Below are positions 1 through 12,900 of a stretch of DNA of 64,000 nt, one piece after another. The stretch lies in the NCBI GenBank assembly GCA_029207755.1, contig JARCOQ010000006.1, positions 31,144,522-31,208,521 on the forward strand. The letters run 5' to 3'. The stretch's first letter is position 1, and the number at the start of each line of letters is the position of its first letter. The notes under the pieces are model-generated. The model saw only the letters and a program-made list of their open reading frames with translations. It was not told the origin of the DNA and ran no database searches. Source of the DNA: Chamaea fasciata. Taxonomy: Eukaryota; Chordata; Aves; Passeriformes; Sylviidae. The translations under genes and the position numbers were made by a program.

Positions 1-513
1 AGTAATTAATATATCTCCAGCCTTTGACCTACAATAAAACAACATAAGAATGAAACCATAGCTAAGAACTGTATTATGATTACTTGCCATCCTGTTCAAA
101 GCACTTGCTGAATAAAATACACAATATTACCTAAAAATAATCCTATGTCAAGCAAAAATTTCCTAGCTTTCATAACAGAAACCCAAACCTTTATAACATA
201 ACAATGATATTTCTAGGTTAGAGAAATGTTATGGTCTTGCTTTTTATAAAGATTTTCTTATCATGCTTTACCAGCTTATGTTGGTGTTAAATGACTCTTG
301 GTATGTTTATAGCATGGACAGAGGCTAAACAAATTAATTTGTTTAGTATTATGAAAACACTTTGTATATAAAAAGAGAAAATTTGATAGGAACAAGCTCT
401 TAACATTCCGAAAGAAAATTATGGAACTTCAGCTGCAACTTGTATACAGAAGATTTTACACAGGGCTGATCTTTTTATCGCGTTTTAAAGACATTTCTTA
501 AGTTATTTCCAGA

Positions 514-534
514 TTTTTTTTTTTTTTTTTTTTT
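514..534. repeat. poly(T) tract
   Basis: An uninterrupted run of 21 T. No retrocopy or LINE was recognised on the downstream side, which is where the body of a minus-strand retrocopy would lie, so it is most simply a homopolymer expansion. Confidence 0.9.
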
Positions 535-3500
535 GCTACCTCGCAATTGACTGCAGGCCATTCCTCCAGAGGAAGTCTTTAGAGTTTAGATCACAGCTCC
601 TACATACAACAAAAGAAAAAATCCCACCACCAACAGTAACAAAAAAACCCTACGACTCCACTCAAAGGGGTTTCTCCAGTTTTTATCTGACCATTTTTCA
701 ACACTCTCTTTCAGCTTAAATGACATTAGTGCTAGACTAATTTGAAGACCACCCCTTCTTCCATCTTCTACTTTCACCTCATATAGGCACTTAGGCCAAT
801 AAACAAGATGACTCAGAGCAGTTTTCTGCTTTCTTGGTGCAGGAGTGATTGCCTGTGGGAGTGTGCATTTATGCATGAGAATGGGAAAAATGATCCCAGA
901 AAAGGAGGAGGAGGATAAAAGGGAGTAAGATGCATCAAAATGGCATTGCAGAATTTCAGCTTCAATAAAGTTTGCTGGAGACTGAAATGTGGATGATGTT
1001 ATCCAGACTCATCTATATGTAACAAAGCTTATAAATATGCAGTTCAAATATTGTATTTAGTTACAAAATATGGAACTTCTGTGTATATCCTATAAAACTG
1101 GATGGCTGAGGGGCCAAATCCTCCCAAAGAGAAAGACACACTAGTTTTAATTCTCTAGCGAACTCCAGTGAAGTACAGTACACACAACAAGAGCATGCAC
1201 TACTAACATTCCTGCACTGCATTTTTAGGCAGCAAAGAGAGTCAATATTCCAGACTGCAGAGCAGAGGATAAAGTTCCCTCAGCAAATAGTGCTATCATA
1301 ACTGGAACTAAAGAAAATACAGATATGGAGAAGCAACACAACACAGCCCAGTGTAAGGCTGTATTTAGTTTATTAGCCCTCCAGAGATGGATGTTCTTTG
1401 CTGCATGCTTGAGTAAGATAATTTTCTTCATCGTCTTCACCCTACTGAGCTGTCGAAGACCAATAATTACTTTCTCACATTTAGTTCAAAGTACAGGTCA
1501 AAAGGCTCACCTTTTTAGTTTAGCAAGTGTGTTCAAACAGACCAGGCAAGACAGTACATGGGAAAAGGAGAGGTCTTTTTTCTAAATCAATTGATTTTCC
1601 TGAAGCAGGGAGGAAAGAAAGAGTGGGCATTTAGGGACACATGAAAATTAAAAAAAAAAAACCTGAGGATTTTCATTATATAGGTGAACACCTCAATATG
1701 CTTTAAAATGCTTGTGAATAGCTCTTAACCTTTCCCCAATTCAGAGGTGTTTAAATGTTTTAACGTTTTTGGTAACACATTTTAAGATTCCTTTATACCT
1801 TATATCTATATTCTTTGTAATGTGATATTCTTGCTTTTAATTGTTAGCATTGAATTCATAATTTGTTTATACTAGTATCAATTTCTCAATTTCTTACAAA
1901 TTGTTTCCACTCAACTGGATCCACTGCAAGCTGTCTCTAATTTTGTTCTTTCCATCATTTTTTATATTTGCTCTTTTAGCTTCACAGAGATTCACCTTCT
2001 CTTTCCACTGTATCTAAAAGGTCAATTCTTATAAGAGCATAGCACTCTCCTTTGTTTTGCTTCGGGTTTTTCTTTAGCAAGAAATATCCAAAATATATAT
2101 TTGCATCTATATAAAAAGATCTAAAAAACTATTGCCAAGGAAAGTTTTTTGGTTTGTTTTTTTTTTTTACATGATTTACAGAGAAGAAATAATGTTAAAC
2201 TGCAGGAAAAGGACATGATATTTTGAGGCAGTGTCATCATGTTCCGCTGTCCTCTAGACAGAGTGACAAACTTTGTCTGGGATAAAGTGAGGTCAGTTGG
2301 AGAGAAAAAGGAAGGGGGCATCTCCTCTATTCCTGGTGTATCATCATGTTCCACCTCGTCTTTAATATCTACTTGCCCTAGCTGCAAAAGAGGAGTATTT
2401 CACAGAGTGCTTATTGAAGGTTTTTTCATTTATCAGAAGTTTATCTGGATAAAATCTGACTGAGAACTACTGTTGTGAGTAAGACGAGCAGAAGTTATTT
2501 TGAGCAGAATTTATTTCATGCAGTTCAAATGAGAATTAGGAGAATGCACCAGGAGCTTGATATTCAAAGTTGGTGTTTTTTTTTCATAACATTTCATTAT
2601 GTCTACTGGAAGCAAAAAATCACATTTCTTGAGATTCTTGGTATTTCATATTTAGCACTTAACATAACTTGATGTTTAAGAAATAAAGTATTCCAAGGTG
2701 GAATAAGTTTGTCTAGAATTCTACCTAAATGTATATTTTTACATGCTAGGTATTAACAATGAGACATCTGTATTGTCATGTATTGCCCAATTGTTTAAGC
2801 CTTGATTTGGTATGGAGTCAAGACTAATGTAGCAATATTCCTTATGAGTATTTCCTTTCCTTCAAGTTAAAATATTTGGTATTTCCTAATCTGCAATTAA
2901 TTTGGAGAAATCTGGAAGCAGGAAAAAAATATCAAATCTATGTTACAGATATAAAATATATACATATGTATACAAAACTAAGATGAAATCTTCCTGATTG
3001 GAGATGAATTTTTGGACATAGAAAAGTTTATGACCTGAATGAGTTCTCCAAAGGTGCAGCTCTCTAAACTGCAGAGGAACCAAGAATTATTTTAGCTACA
3101 GGAAATGTTTGACATTCATTATTTCTGGCATATCCCACCATTCTTGTCCTTTTCAAAGAGCTCAGAAGAATTTGTATTCATAATGATAGTCTGAATGACC
3201 TTATTTGTTAAAATAAAATCACAGAAGAGAAAAGAAAGTGAATATCATGTTTTCTATGCACAAGAAGACTTCTGCAATACAGGAAGGAAAAAATATCATC
3301 ATGATGCAAGAAATGTCCCTGTGATAAGATGGGTTACAGAAAAAGCTTTTGTTCTCTCTCTTTGTAGTCATTCAGCAGTATATAGGCAGAGTCAGCTGCT
3401 TCAGGTTTAGATTTGTTTGGGGGTTTTTTTTAATCCAGTGATCATGACAATGTGCATGTGATTAGGACTATCTTTCAAACTATAGGGCCATTTTATTTAA

Positions 3501-3929
3501 AGGGGAACTGGGTTTTAATAATGAAACAGACAACATTTTTCTAATGCAACTCCAAAAAAGGTTTCCTAATGGAGTAAATTTCTAAAGAATTAGGTTTGTA
3601 CTCATTTATTTCATAAAACTATCTCTATTTTTATGTTACTTTCAGAGTATTAGTTTTCCCAATTCATGAATTTTACTCATTAGGAAGTGCATGAATTACC
3701 GCCATTTGTTTTAAAATTCTGTTTTAAACACTATTTCCAGCCCTCTAACTAGGTTAGGAAATGAGTGAATTTATTCCCCTTTAGGGTCTGAAACTTTCTA
3801 GCAGACTTCAAATGAAAAACATAAAGAGGTCTCAAAAAACCAGGACTTTACTGCAATAAAACTACTTGTGTTAAGAAACATTGTAAAGAATTACCTGGAC
3901 TGAAGTTGGCCCCTCCATCTTACTCATTT

Positions 3930-4008
3930 AAAAAAAAAAAAAAAAAACACACAAAAAAAAAACAAAAACAAAAACAAAAACAAAAAAAAAAACAGACAAA
4001 CAAACAAA
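3930..4008. repeat. A-rich simple repeat, (CAAAAA)n-like
   Basis: A run of 18 A followed by ACACAC, more A, several CAAAAA hexamers and CAAA tetramers. This is low-complexity sequence; the lysine- and glutamine-rich frame across it is an artefact of composition. Confidence 0.9.
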
Positions 4009-6157
4009 GCCTACCTACATGTATATATCTTTTTCTTTCACTACTACTTTCGTCTGTTGCAATCACTATATTATTAAACCTGGAACTTTTTACCTGTCTG
4101 TATTAGAACGACCTTGGCTATATAAGAGACATTATAATGTTCTGATTAACTAATATTATATGCAGTTTCCAGAGCACTGTAGTATCATTTACTTCAATGA
4201 AAATATTATTACATATAGAAGCTACAAATCAGACTCGGATCATGACTCAGTGACTTCTTTTATAAGCAAAACACTCAGCAGTTAATATCTTTTCCATTTT
4301 GTCAATGTGTAAATTATTCCTTTCCAGGGAAGGTTACATACTATACTAGGTAATGCATTGTTCAGAAAATATGCTGTTCAAGAATGTGGCTTTTCTAAAT
4401 CAACAGGAAAAAGTTTACAGCTCTGCATGTCAAGAGCTTTAAAACAAGCTTTAGGTACTCAAGTGATTCCTGTTGAATGGGAAGAAATTTGCAAGGAACT
4501 ATCTTGGGTATAGATTTAAGCCCCCCTATCACACCTGTCACAATGGGCAGAAAATGAGTGAAGGTTGTCCTTTTAAATCATTGTCTTTAAACAAAAGCCC
4601 TTCAGTAGCTCCTGTACACCACCGGAAGAAACCACAGGTTACTCAGAGAATTTGCTGGATGTGAATGTCATGTTGTTAGCTGAGGGGCAGTTTTATTTTA
4701 TTTTTCATTTCACTGCAGAGAAAAAAGCACTAACCTCTGAGAACTTCCTAAAGGCAATTCAGAATTTAACACATCGATAGTAAAGCTTAGCTAAAACTTA
4801 GATTTTGAAGAAATATTCAGAAACAGGAACTCTTTTAAATGCCTTGTCAAAAGTCAGATTATCCATTACTAGTCACCACTTCCATACTGAGACAGAAGGA
4901 AGGCTTCTCCATTTAATCTGTGAAGTTATCCAAGAGAGTCTGGATAAACAAAATCCCTTTACAATGAGTGAAGGACTATTTATCTTTTCATCCTTGTTTC
5001 CCACTTGCACTGTCTGCCTGCCTTTCCACCATGATCCCAGAATAAAAATTCGTATTTCAAACCCAATTAAAACCCAACAATTCCTACAGTTTCATTAAAA
5101 ATTATCAGAGTGGAAAATAGGATTCCAAATTATTGATTCTACCACAAGTTAAGCAAAATGCTACTCTGTTATTTCACCTCTATGAGACACCACAAATCCA
5201 GCTTGGGAAAGAGCAGATGTATGAAGCAGGGAGATGCACTAGATGATATTCCAGCCCCAGTAAACAATCCAGTCATGACATAAAAAAAACCTTGGGAGAT
5301 GAGGTGTTATAAATTCCAGTACTCTCAAAGCTCTTTGGAGATTAATTCTTTTCAGTGATCCTTAGTTTTACCATGTTTTATCACTTAGCTCTATTGGTAA
5401 ATGTGATATATGATAAAAACTACTTTAGCTTAGACTTGAATGCCTAAAGTGCTTCAGTGACATTATGCTAGGTGACTTCCTGATTTAAAGACATATAACA
5501 AAACTGCTCCAACAGGCATCATAGTTTCCATTTATGCTGGAGAACCACGTACATATTTTTAACCACACAAAGTGGAGCACATTACACTGCCATAGCTAAA
5601 TATATATGTATATTAGAAATAGGCCCCACAGAGCAACCACTGAGAAAATGAACACAGCTATACTTCTATCAGAAAGACTTTCTTCATGGAAGTGTTTTGT
5701 TTCAAGAGAAGGGCAAAGCAAATAATTACTCAGGCCAGACTTAGTGTGGGACCTCTGTACTGTCCACTACATTCAATTCAAACACCATCACTCTTTCTTT
5801 CTACCCAGCTTACTACTCTCCATTGTGTATCAAGTGTCAGCCTTTCATTCACTAAAAATGCCACCCTGAATATTCCCCACAGACACTTCTGTGCTCTTGT
5901 TGCAGCTGCCACTCAAGGAATAAATAACCTTTGGGCAACCACAATATCTCTACTTTCTTTTCTATCAAAATTCATGTGTACAGTGTCACCCACAAGCATG
6001 CCTAGTCTATTCTGTACTCATAGCTGTCTTGCTGTTAATTTCCAATAATAATTTCCTTCCACCAGTGACAAAAGTGTCCTCAGATTCATTAATCCTTTAG
6101 TTTCCAATGTATAGGCTTCTAGCTTAATGAGATCAGGGAAAATGAGTTGGCCAGGGT

Positions 6158-6184
6158 AAAAAAAAAAAAAAAAAAGAAAAAAAG
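6158..6184. repeat. poly(A) tract
   Basis: Eighteen A, then G-interrupted A runs. No recognisable retrocopy upstream. Confidence 0.85.
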
Positions 6185-6483
6185 TTTAAAAAAACTCAAT
6201 GCTCTACTTGTTTTCACATGCAAACAGCTGACAGATTGTATGTATCCATACTCATATTACTACATTGTTTCATGCACGTAAACAATTCCACTCAAGAAAA
6301 AAAGGCAATTTACTTTTTCAGAAATAAGTGTTTGCATAGACACAAATATTTTAGTTTAGCATATAAGGTGTTCTGTTTCCTCAAAGAGCTTTTTCCAAGG
6401 TCCATTCTTATTTGTTTTTCACCCTTTCTTGTTCCTCCATTTATGAACCATCATCAACAGCCTAAATAATTGTAGTTTTTATC

Positions 6484-6666
6484 AGAGAAAGAGAAAGAGA
6501 AAGAGAAAGAGAAAGAGAAAGAGAGAGAGAAGGAAGGAAGGAAGGAAGGAAGGAAGGAAGGAAGGAAGGAAGGAAGGAAGGAAGGAAGGAAGGAAGGAAG
6601 GAAGGAAGGAAGGAAGGAAGGAAGGAAGGAAGGAAGGAAGGAAGGAAGGAAGGAAGGAAGGAAGGG
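6484..6666. repeat. polypurine microsatellite, (GAGAAA)n then (AAGG)n
   Basis: An uninterrupted purine run of 183 nt on the plus strand. It begins as a GAGAAA hexamer array (about six copies), passes through a short GA dinucleotide stretch near 6519-6530, and continues as an AAGG tetramer array of about 33 copies to 6665. The Ser/Phe/Leu/Pro repeat frames on the minus strand are translations of this array and not genes. The run ends directly at the upstream edge of the plus-strand CR1 copy, with only about 30 nt before recognisable LINE sequence. Confidence 0.97.
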
Positions 6667-6689
6667 TTCAAAATAGATTTTAAGTATTC

Positions 6690-7890
6690 TGTCATCTGCC
6701 ATAGTCAGCGTGGATTCAGTAAAGATAAATCATGTTTGACCAACCTGATTGCCTTCTTTGTTGAAAAAAATCTGTTGGGATGGATGAGAAGGAGAGCAAT
6801 GGATGTTGTCTGCCTCAATTTCAGCAAGGCTTTTGACACTGTCTCTCACAATGTCCTCAGAGGCAAACTCAGGAAGTGTGGACTGGAGAAATGGACAGTG
6901 AGATGGGTTTTAATCACTGGCAGAGGGTCCAGTTGGAAGCCTAGTGGTAACCCACAAGGTTCATACCAGGCACAGCGCTGGTTTTTTTACTCATCAATGA
7001 TTTAGATGAAGGGGTAGATGCCTCCTCAGCAAGTTCACTGATGACACAAATCTGGGAGGAGCAGCTGAGACCCCAGAGATGCAGCCCTTCAGAAGGGCCT
7101 CGACAGGTTGGAAAGTTAGGCAGAGAGCCATCTGAAATTCAACACAGGCAAAAGCAAGGTCCTGCAGCTGGGGAGGAATAACCCCATGTACCAGCACAGG
7201 CTGGGGGATGAGCTGCTGGAAAGCTGCTCTGCAGAGAATGACCTCAGGGTCCTGGTGGAAAACAAGCTGTCAATGGGCCAGCAGAGTGTCCTTGTGGCCA
7301 AGAAGGCCAATGGGATCCTGTGGGGCTTTAGGTAGAGCATTTCCAGCAGGTCAAGGGATGTGATCCTGCCCCTCTACTCAGCCACATCAGGAGTGCTGTG
7401 TCCAGTTCTGGCTCCTCAGGACAAGAGAGACGTGGAGATCCTGGAGCAGTTTTAGCAGAGAGCAATGAAGATGATTAAAGGACTGGAGCATCTCTCTTAC
7501 AAGGGCAGACTGAGGGAGCTGAGCCTGTTCAGCCTTGAAAAGAAACATCTGAGAGGGGACCTCATCAATGTCAGTATCTGAAGGGAAGGTGCGAAGAAGA
7601 TGGATCCAGGCTCTTCTCAATGGTGCTGAGCAATAGGACAAGGGACAATGGACAGAACTCATGCACAGGAAGTTCCATCTGAATATAAGGAAGCATTTCT
7701 TTCCTGTGCAGTGACCATGCAATGGAACAGATTGTCCAGACACTTTGTGGAATCTCCCTCTCTGGGGATATTTAAGAACCCTCTGGACACAATCCTGTGC
7801 CCTGTGCTCTAGAATGACCCTGCTTGAACAGGGAGGTTGGACCAGATGAGCCACTGTTGTCCCTTCCAACCTCACCCATTTGGTGATTCC
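6690..7890 (+). mobile_element. CR1 LINE, 5'-truncated, reverse transcriptase through 3' end
   Basis: Degenerate copy of a chicken-repeat-1 type non-LTR retrotransposon. In frame from about 6700 the translation reads like the start of the CR1 RT domain (HSQRGFSKDKSCLTNLIAFF). RT block A appears as SKAFDTVSHNVL at 6823-6858, followed by a proline-glutamine-glycine motif (GNPQGS, near 6949-6966). The catalytic block reads KFTDDTNLGGAA at 7031-7066, with both aspartates at 7040-7045, but in a different frame from block A, so at least one frameshift lies between them. The 3' part runs through the typical CR1 tail (phrases such as GGTTGGACCAGATGA near 7834) and ends near 7890. The endonuclease domain and ORF1 are absent. 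Without an intact frame the copy should be inactive. Family membership is from recall of avian CR1; the subfamily was not determined. Confidence 0.93.
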
Positions 7891-9865
7891 ACTTCTCCTC
7901 TTGTTTCTGCTTTCTGCACAGTGGTCACAAACTACCAGAAGAGGCATTTTACATAAGCAAGTACATTCTGACAGTGTTTCCTGAGACACAATTCTTAACA
8001 ACCGAGGTAACAGAACCCTGAAGAAATTGTCATTAGAAAACCAAAACCTGTGGTTCACCAGCACTGAGACCAATACAGGTAAAGCAGACAGAGAAGGATC
8101 TTTTTATATATCTCCACTATTATTCTTCATTAACCAGAGTCTATAAGCAGCCTAAATATGGAAAGAGAAGAACAGTTCAGAAAATACTCAATCATCAGCA
8201 TATGAAGTTCAAATACAATGAGAGAGACTGGTTGTAATGGCAGTAATTTTTATACTTTTTTTTTTCTGAAATAAATATCAAGGTTGCTACAAATGTTTTC
8301 TACTCATCAGCTGGACAAAAATATCTTTACGTGCAACATGTCCTCCTCTAATCCTTAGTTTCATTCTTACTTAATAAACCAAGAATTTCAGGATGTAAAC
8401 ATGATTGAGAAAGGTAAGAAACTGAAAAGAGACAAATTATTTTTGCCTTGTTTTGTTTTCTGAAATCTTAATGGTGTTATATATCCAACAATTATTTATG
8501 TCAATAAATTCCAAGACATGGCTAACAACCTCAATTTCAAGAAGTCCCTAAAATGTGATTAGTCTGGGCACATCTTCTCTGATTCTCTCAAGTGTCTGTT
8601 GCTATCTGCCCCCTCCCAGACACGTGAAGTTTGCTGCATGTCCTTGTAGTGTGATTCATTACAGACTTTATTATGAACTCAGCACCCAGAGGTTTCATCA
8701 GTGACCTTGCATTTTTACTTTCCCAGTTCCCTCTGTCCCTCTCCCTCACTAGAAGATACACAGCATCTTCAGTTTTATGTCAGCTTTCAGGAAGTACTAG
8801 AGGATGCTTTTCTCTCCCTGATTCACTGCTGTTTGCCTAAAGCCTGCGTGACTAGTGCCATCCCTACAGGAAGGCAAATACATCCAACAAGTGTTGGCAA
8901 TTAGTTAAGACAGAGTCTTGCATGAAAATTCTTCTTTATAAAATATTATAAAATAATAATATAATATAATATTATAAAATATTTATAAGCTTCTCTCTGA
9001 TATGTGCTCATTGTTTCTTTGACATCAAAATGAACAGTTGAACAAATAAAAACAAGTTGTGGGGAAATTAACTGGAAAATCTGATACTTCAGTGGCTAAA
9101 TATTATGAATTCCCTTGGCATCACATTTTTCATTTATATTTTTTATTTCATGAAACCTGAAGGGAGTATTTTTTAGTCTTTTTCATTCATTATTTTTATT
9201 TCAACTCTAGGAAGCATGTGTTTTGCATATTTAAATCTTCACATTCCTTAAGAATGCCTTTAGCTACTGTTATGTTGTCATAACACAATTTAATTTTGAT
9301 GACATTATGAAAAAGAACCTCTGAAATTTAGGAAGCAAAAAAGCACACAGTCATTTTAACAGAAGATTGCAACAAAAATAATCCTGTCAAAGTACTTTTA
9401 AAAAAAAATGCATTGCTTCCTATTTATTATATTAATTCACACTAATTTTGAGGTAGCAGAAAGATGAAAACTCAATGAATCAAGACAAGCTTCACTCTTC
9501 CATTCCCGCCACCCCCCCACCCCCCAATAAAGAAAAAGCTTGCTGGAGTTTACTATGAGTCAGGTTATGTCACTATAGAGTCTAGGTGATGATTTAATCA
9601 GAAACATACACACACAAATTAAAAAAAAAAAAACACTAACAGCTTGTAAAAGTCACCCTAAAAAATTAACTACGGCATTCACCTTTTTTTCAGGAGGACA
9701 TTAATATTTCTTGGATATTTTTCAAACCTCATACTGATTTCTTCGATGAGGAAAATAAAACAGAGATAGGCTGGGGATCTATATCAACAAGCAATATTTT
9801 TCCAGTAGATTTGGCACATTATAAAGCTTTTAAAATACTCCATTAATCATAAGATTATCTCAGCT
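7891..9865. other. AT-rich non-coding stretch
   Basis: No gene or known repeat recognised. Around 8936-8990 there is a TAA/TATA-rich patch in which ATATTATAAAAT occurs twice (8943-8954 and 8969-8980). A C-rich stretch of about 20 nt lies at 9505-9526 (C7 and C6 runs separated by A), which on the minus strand could form a G-rich structure. The rest is unremarkable. Confidence 0.55.
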
Positions 9866-9985
9866 CACTCAGGGTTAGAAGATCTTTCTAGAGGTCATCT
9901 GGTCCAACCCCACTGCTCCTAAAGCTGCGTGCCCAGGACTATGACAATTAACACCCATCAGGGAAATTTCTATCCAACTTTTTCT
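9866..9985 (-). mobile_element. CR1 LINE 3'-end fragment
   Basis: Reads on the plus strand as the reverse of a CR1 tail: a decayed 'gttggaagagac' region, then GGTCATCTGGTCCAACCCC (9893-9911), which is the hallmark of the inverted CR1 3' untranslated end. Only about 120 bp survive, and the terminal octamer repeat is not visible. Old or heavily truncated copy; boundaries are approximate. Confidence 0.75.
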
Positions 9986-12900
9986 TATAGCTGGCAGCCA
10001 GAAAGCAAGGCCTATTGTGACCTGGGTTTAAAACCACAGGGTAAAGGCGTTATCTTAGTAGGATGGATTCCATGAAGCATATACACATGCAATTGTATGG
10101 AAAAGATGGTTTGATTTTGCTTGTATAAATATGGTCAATAAACTGACATGTAGAAAATATTATATTCAAAGAATGCTACTTAATTTGGTCTTACCCTCCC
10201 TTTATTGAAGAAACACCAGCTTTGTATTTGTTTCAAGACTCCCAGCTATACTTGCTCATGGCACAAGCAGTTTATATGTTTACATATTTTGTCAATAGAA
10301 TCTTGTTCCATCCGCTGCACTCAGTGGACAAAGAGACAAAATTAAAATTAAAAGCGCAATCAAAAATCCAATGTGTCTTGGTTATCAAGTACTTAATTTT
10401 ACAACCCAAATAATGTTCCTTAAGAGAGCTTTCACAGATACAATAGATTTGCATAATCTAAGAAGCATTACAGATCAGGGTGTCTGACATCTAAAATTCT
10501 ACTCTGTCTACTGTCTGTAGTTATTTAGTCTTAAAAAGAGCTTGAGCTGAATATTTGTTCACTATGGTCCAGCAGGATGGTGTTCAGCATTTTTTGCTTG
10601 CTTTGTTGTACCCCAGTGAGTTCCCTCTCCCATCAGTAGCAAGAAGATTTACACTCAGAGAACTATCATGTTTTCTAATCATGTTTTCTCGCTAACATGA
10701 CCTTTTAACACATGGTTAGATTAGGTATGCTGAATTTGAAATGTCTTGACCCACAGTAAATATGCAAACTAAGCACTGTAAAGAAAGGTAAGGCTAAGAC
10801 AAAATATACATGCAGTCACACAAAGCCAAGAGAAACCTCATATTACATTGTTTTAGAAGCACATTTGCCTTCTGAAAAGAAAATTGAAATTTTCTAAAAA
10901 TAATACTTAGCATTTAAAATATTGATGAGAATATAAAAAATTCCTATGTGATCTTTTCAAATTATTTGAAGTCTCTGTTTGGGTTTGCACAGATACTCTA
11001 CATTGTGGCTTGAATTTAGGATGCCCTTAGGCTGAACAGCCTGGAGCAGACACAAAGGTCTGATGGGCTCCTGAGAACCAAGCTAGAATACACCTGTAAC
11101 GCTGTAGGTTTACACATACGGTTTTGAAAAGTTTTGCCAGCTGGAGACATTAAGTCCTGCATTAAAATGGAGAATACCAATTACTAGTCTCAAAACATAA
11201 AACTCCCCGGCCAAAATATTTCCAACAAGTCTCCCAAATCTACCTAGGATTATCATTTAATAATATATCCATGAAAGATCCTAGAAGAACTATTCTTTTG
11301 ACTTCTATGTAATACTGCCTATGTGGGCTGTGCTTTGACATTAACTAGTTATAAACTGTAAATCTTCCTGCTACTGATGTGCAAAATACTCCAAGTATTA
11401 ATTATTTTGCACAGAAGGGTTAGCCTCCAATTTCTTATAATCAAGGAACACTAAAAATTTATCTTTTGAGGTTGGTAACACCAGACACAAGTACAAGTCA
11501 GTCTTTAAATTATTAGTAAAATTCATTATTTGTCTGCATTTCACATCTCAATGTTTTCAGTGTTTATCAGTAGATAAGAGCCTGAAGTACTTGAAAAGAT
11601 GTGCTACAGGGCATCAGACATCCTCAAAGTTTGGAAAACATTTTTCCTCAGGTTGTTTTTATTTGGTATCATCTTTCTTTCTACAGTTCAGGAGTTTTTT
11701 AAAACATTAAACTCGCTGAGAATAGTGAGGTTCACTATTCTCCTTTGACTCAGATGCATATCTGTCTCCCTGCCCTTCTCTGTAAAATTTTAGGCATAGA
11801 CAGATTCTTGTGGGACAGAAATTCTCCTTCCCTTTTCCCTTGTAAATCCTGAGGTTGCTAATGAAGATAGCCCCTTGGTTCCTTTTGAGTGCGGCAATCC
11901 AATCAGATTTCATACTTTAACTGATGAAATTATATTTACTACAAAAAAAAAGTAAACTGAAAATAAAAAAAATTAAAAATCTAGTTCTACTATTCTGTGA
12001 TTTTAATGACCTGGGTTCAACAGTTGTTGCATTTATTCAGCTAAAATAAACCTATTCCCTACTAGGGATCTGAAATTTTATACTGTTAAATTTGAGACAT
12101 TAATTTAGTATTCTTCTATTATACTTATCCAAGTAGGTAACTTTAAAAGTGGGGGAAAAAATCATGTTTAGTATGAAATGTCTTTTATAATGGGTTTGGA
12201 AGGTTGCACACCACAAAAATAGATTTTAATTGACCTATTGATGAAATAGCGTTCCTCAACTTAAATACTTTAATTTATTAAACATATCACAGAACTCAAT
12301 ATTATAGGTGTCCAGGCAAAATTGAAGAGTATATATTTGCTTTTCATAGCTTTAGCTAAAAATTATCTTCATGAATTTTCTATTATTCTACTGCATTATA
12401 AATGTCTTTGAGGCTTCTCACGTCTAAGGTTAATTTGAAATCATTTCAGTTTTTCCACTGTTACAGGTCACAAATAATTTCTCCTGAAATTTCTAAACAA
12501 TCTATCTGTGCATTTCTGTTTCCTAACTGTTTGTATTTTGAAAGAGTAATTACCCCCTCAAATTATCTGATGATAGATAAACAAGGTACAAAATAATTAG
12601 AATGTTTATTTAATAAGACATGAGTCTCCATCAGACTTAATACTTTATGAGAAGCATAAAAATTCAGATTCAAACGTGAATTTCAGTGACAGATAAAGCA
12701 CAGTCATAAAAAGGTATGTTTAAAGTAGTATTTAAATTGGCAAGTGATGAACTGTTTAGTTAAGAAACTTAGACAGGAAAATATTTAATAAAGATATGTA
12801 TCAAATAACTATTCAACTTTTGTGCCCAAGTGCAGAAAAAAATCCCACCCAGGCAGATTCACACAAATTTATCAGAAAATAAAAAGTCCACGTACAGTCC

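Larger units (their letters stand above)
1..6157. other. AT-rich non-coding stretch, no gene seen
   Basis: Read on both strands, this stretch shows only short open frames (at most 120 codons, at 5686-6048) with no recognisable domain, no convincing splice context and no codon-level regularity. It contains a run of 21 T at 514-534 and an A-rich tract near 3930-4008. Nothing resembles CR1, an LTR or an RNA gene. It may be intergenic or intronic; the sequence does not decide. Confidence 0.6.

Noticed and set aside
6454..6702. Minus-strand 82- and 77-codon frames rich in FLPS/SLSF repeats
   Set aside because: They are direct translations of the polypurine microsatellite; no protein-coding support.
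7387..8073. 228-codon minus-strand open frame
   Set aside because: Antisense to the CR1 at 6690-7890 and running into its flank; no domain recognised.
11018..11075. Possible CR1 fragment (GGCTGAACAGCCTGGAGCAG)
   Set aside because: The short match to a CR1-like phrase is not supported by flanking family sequence on either side.
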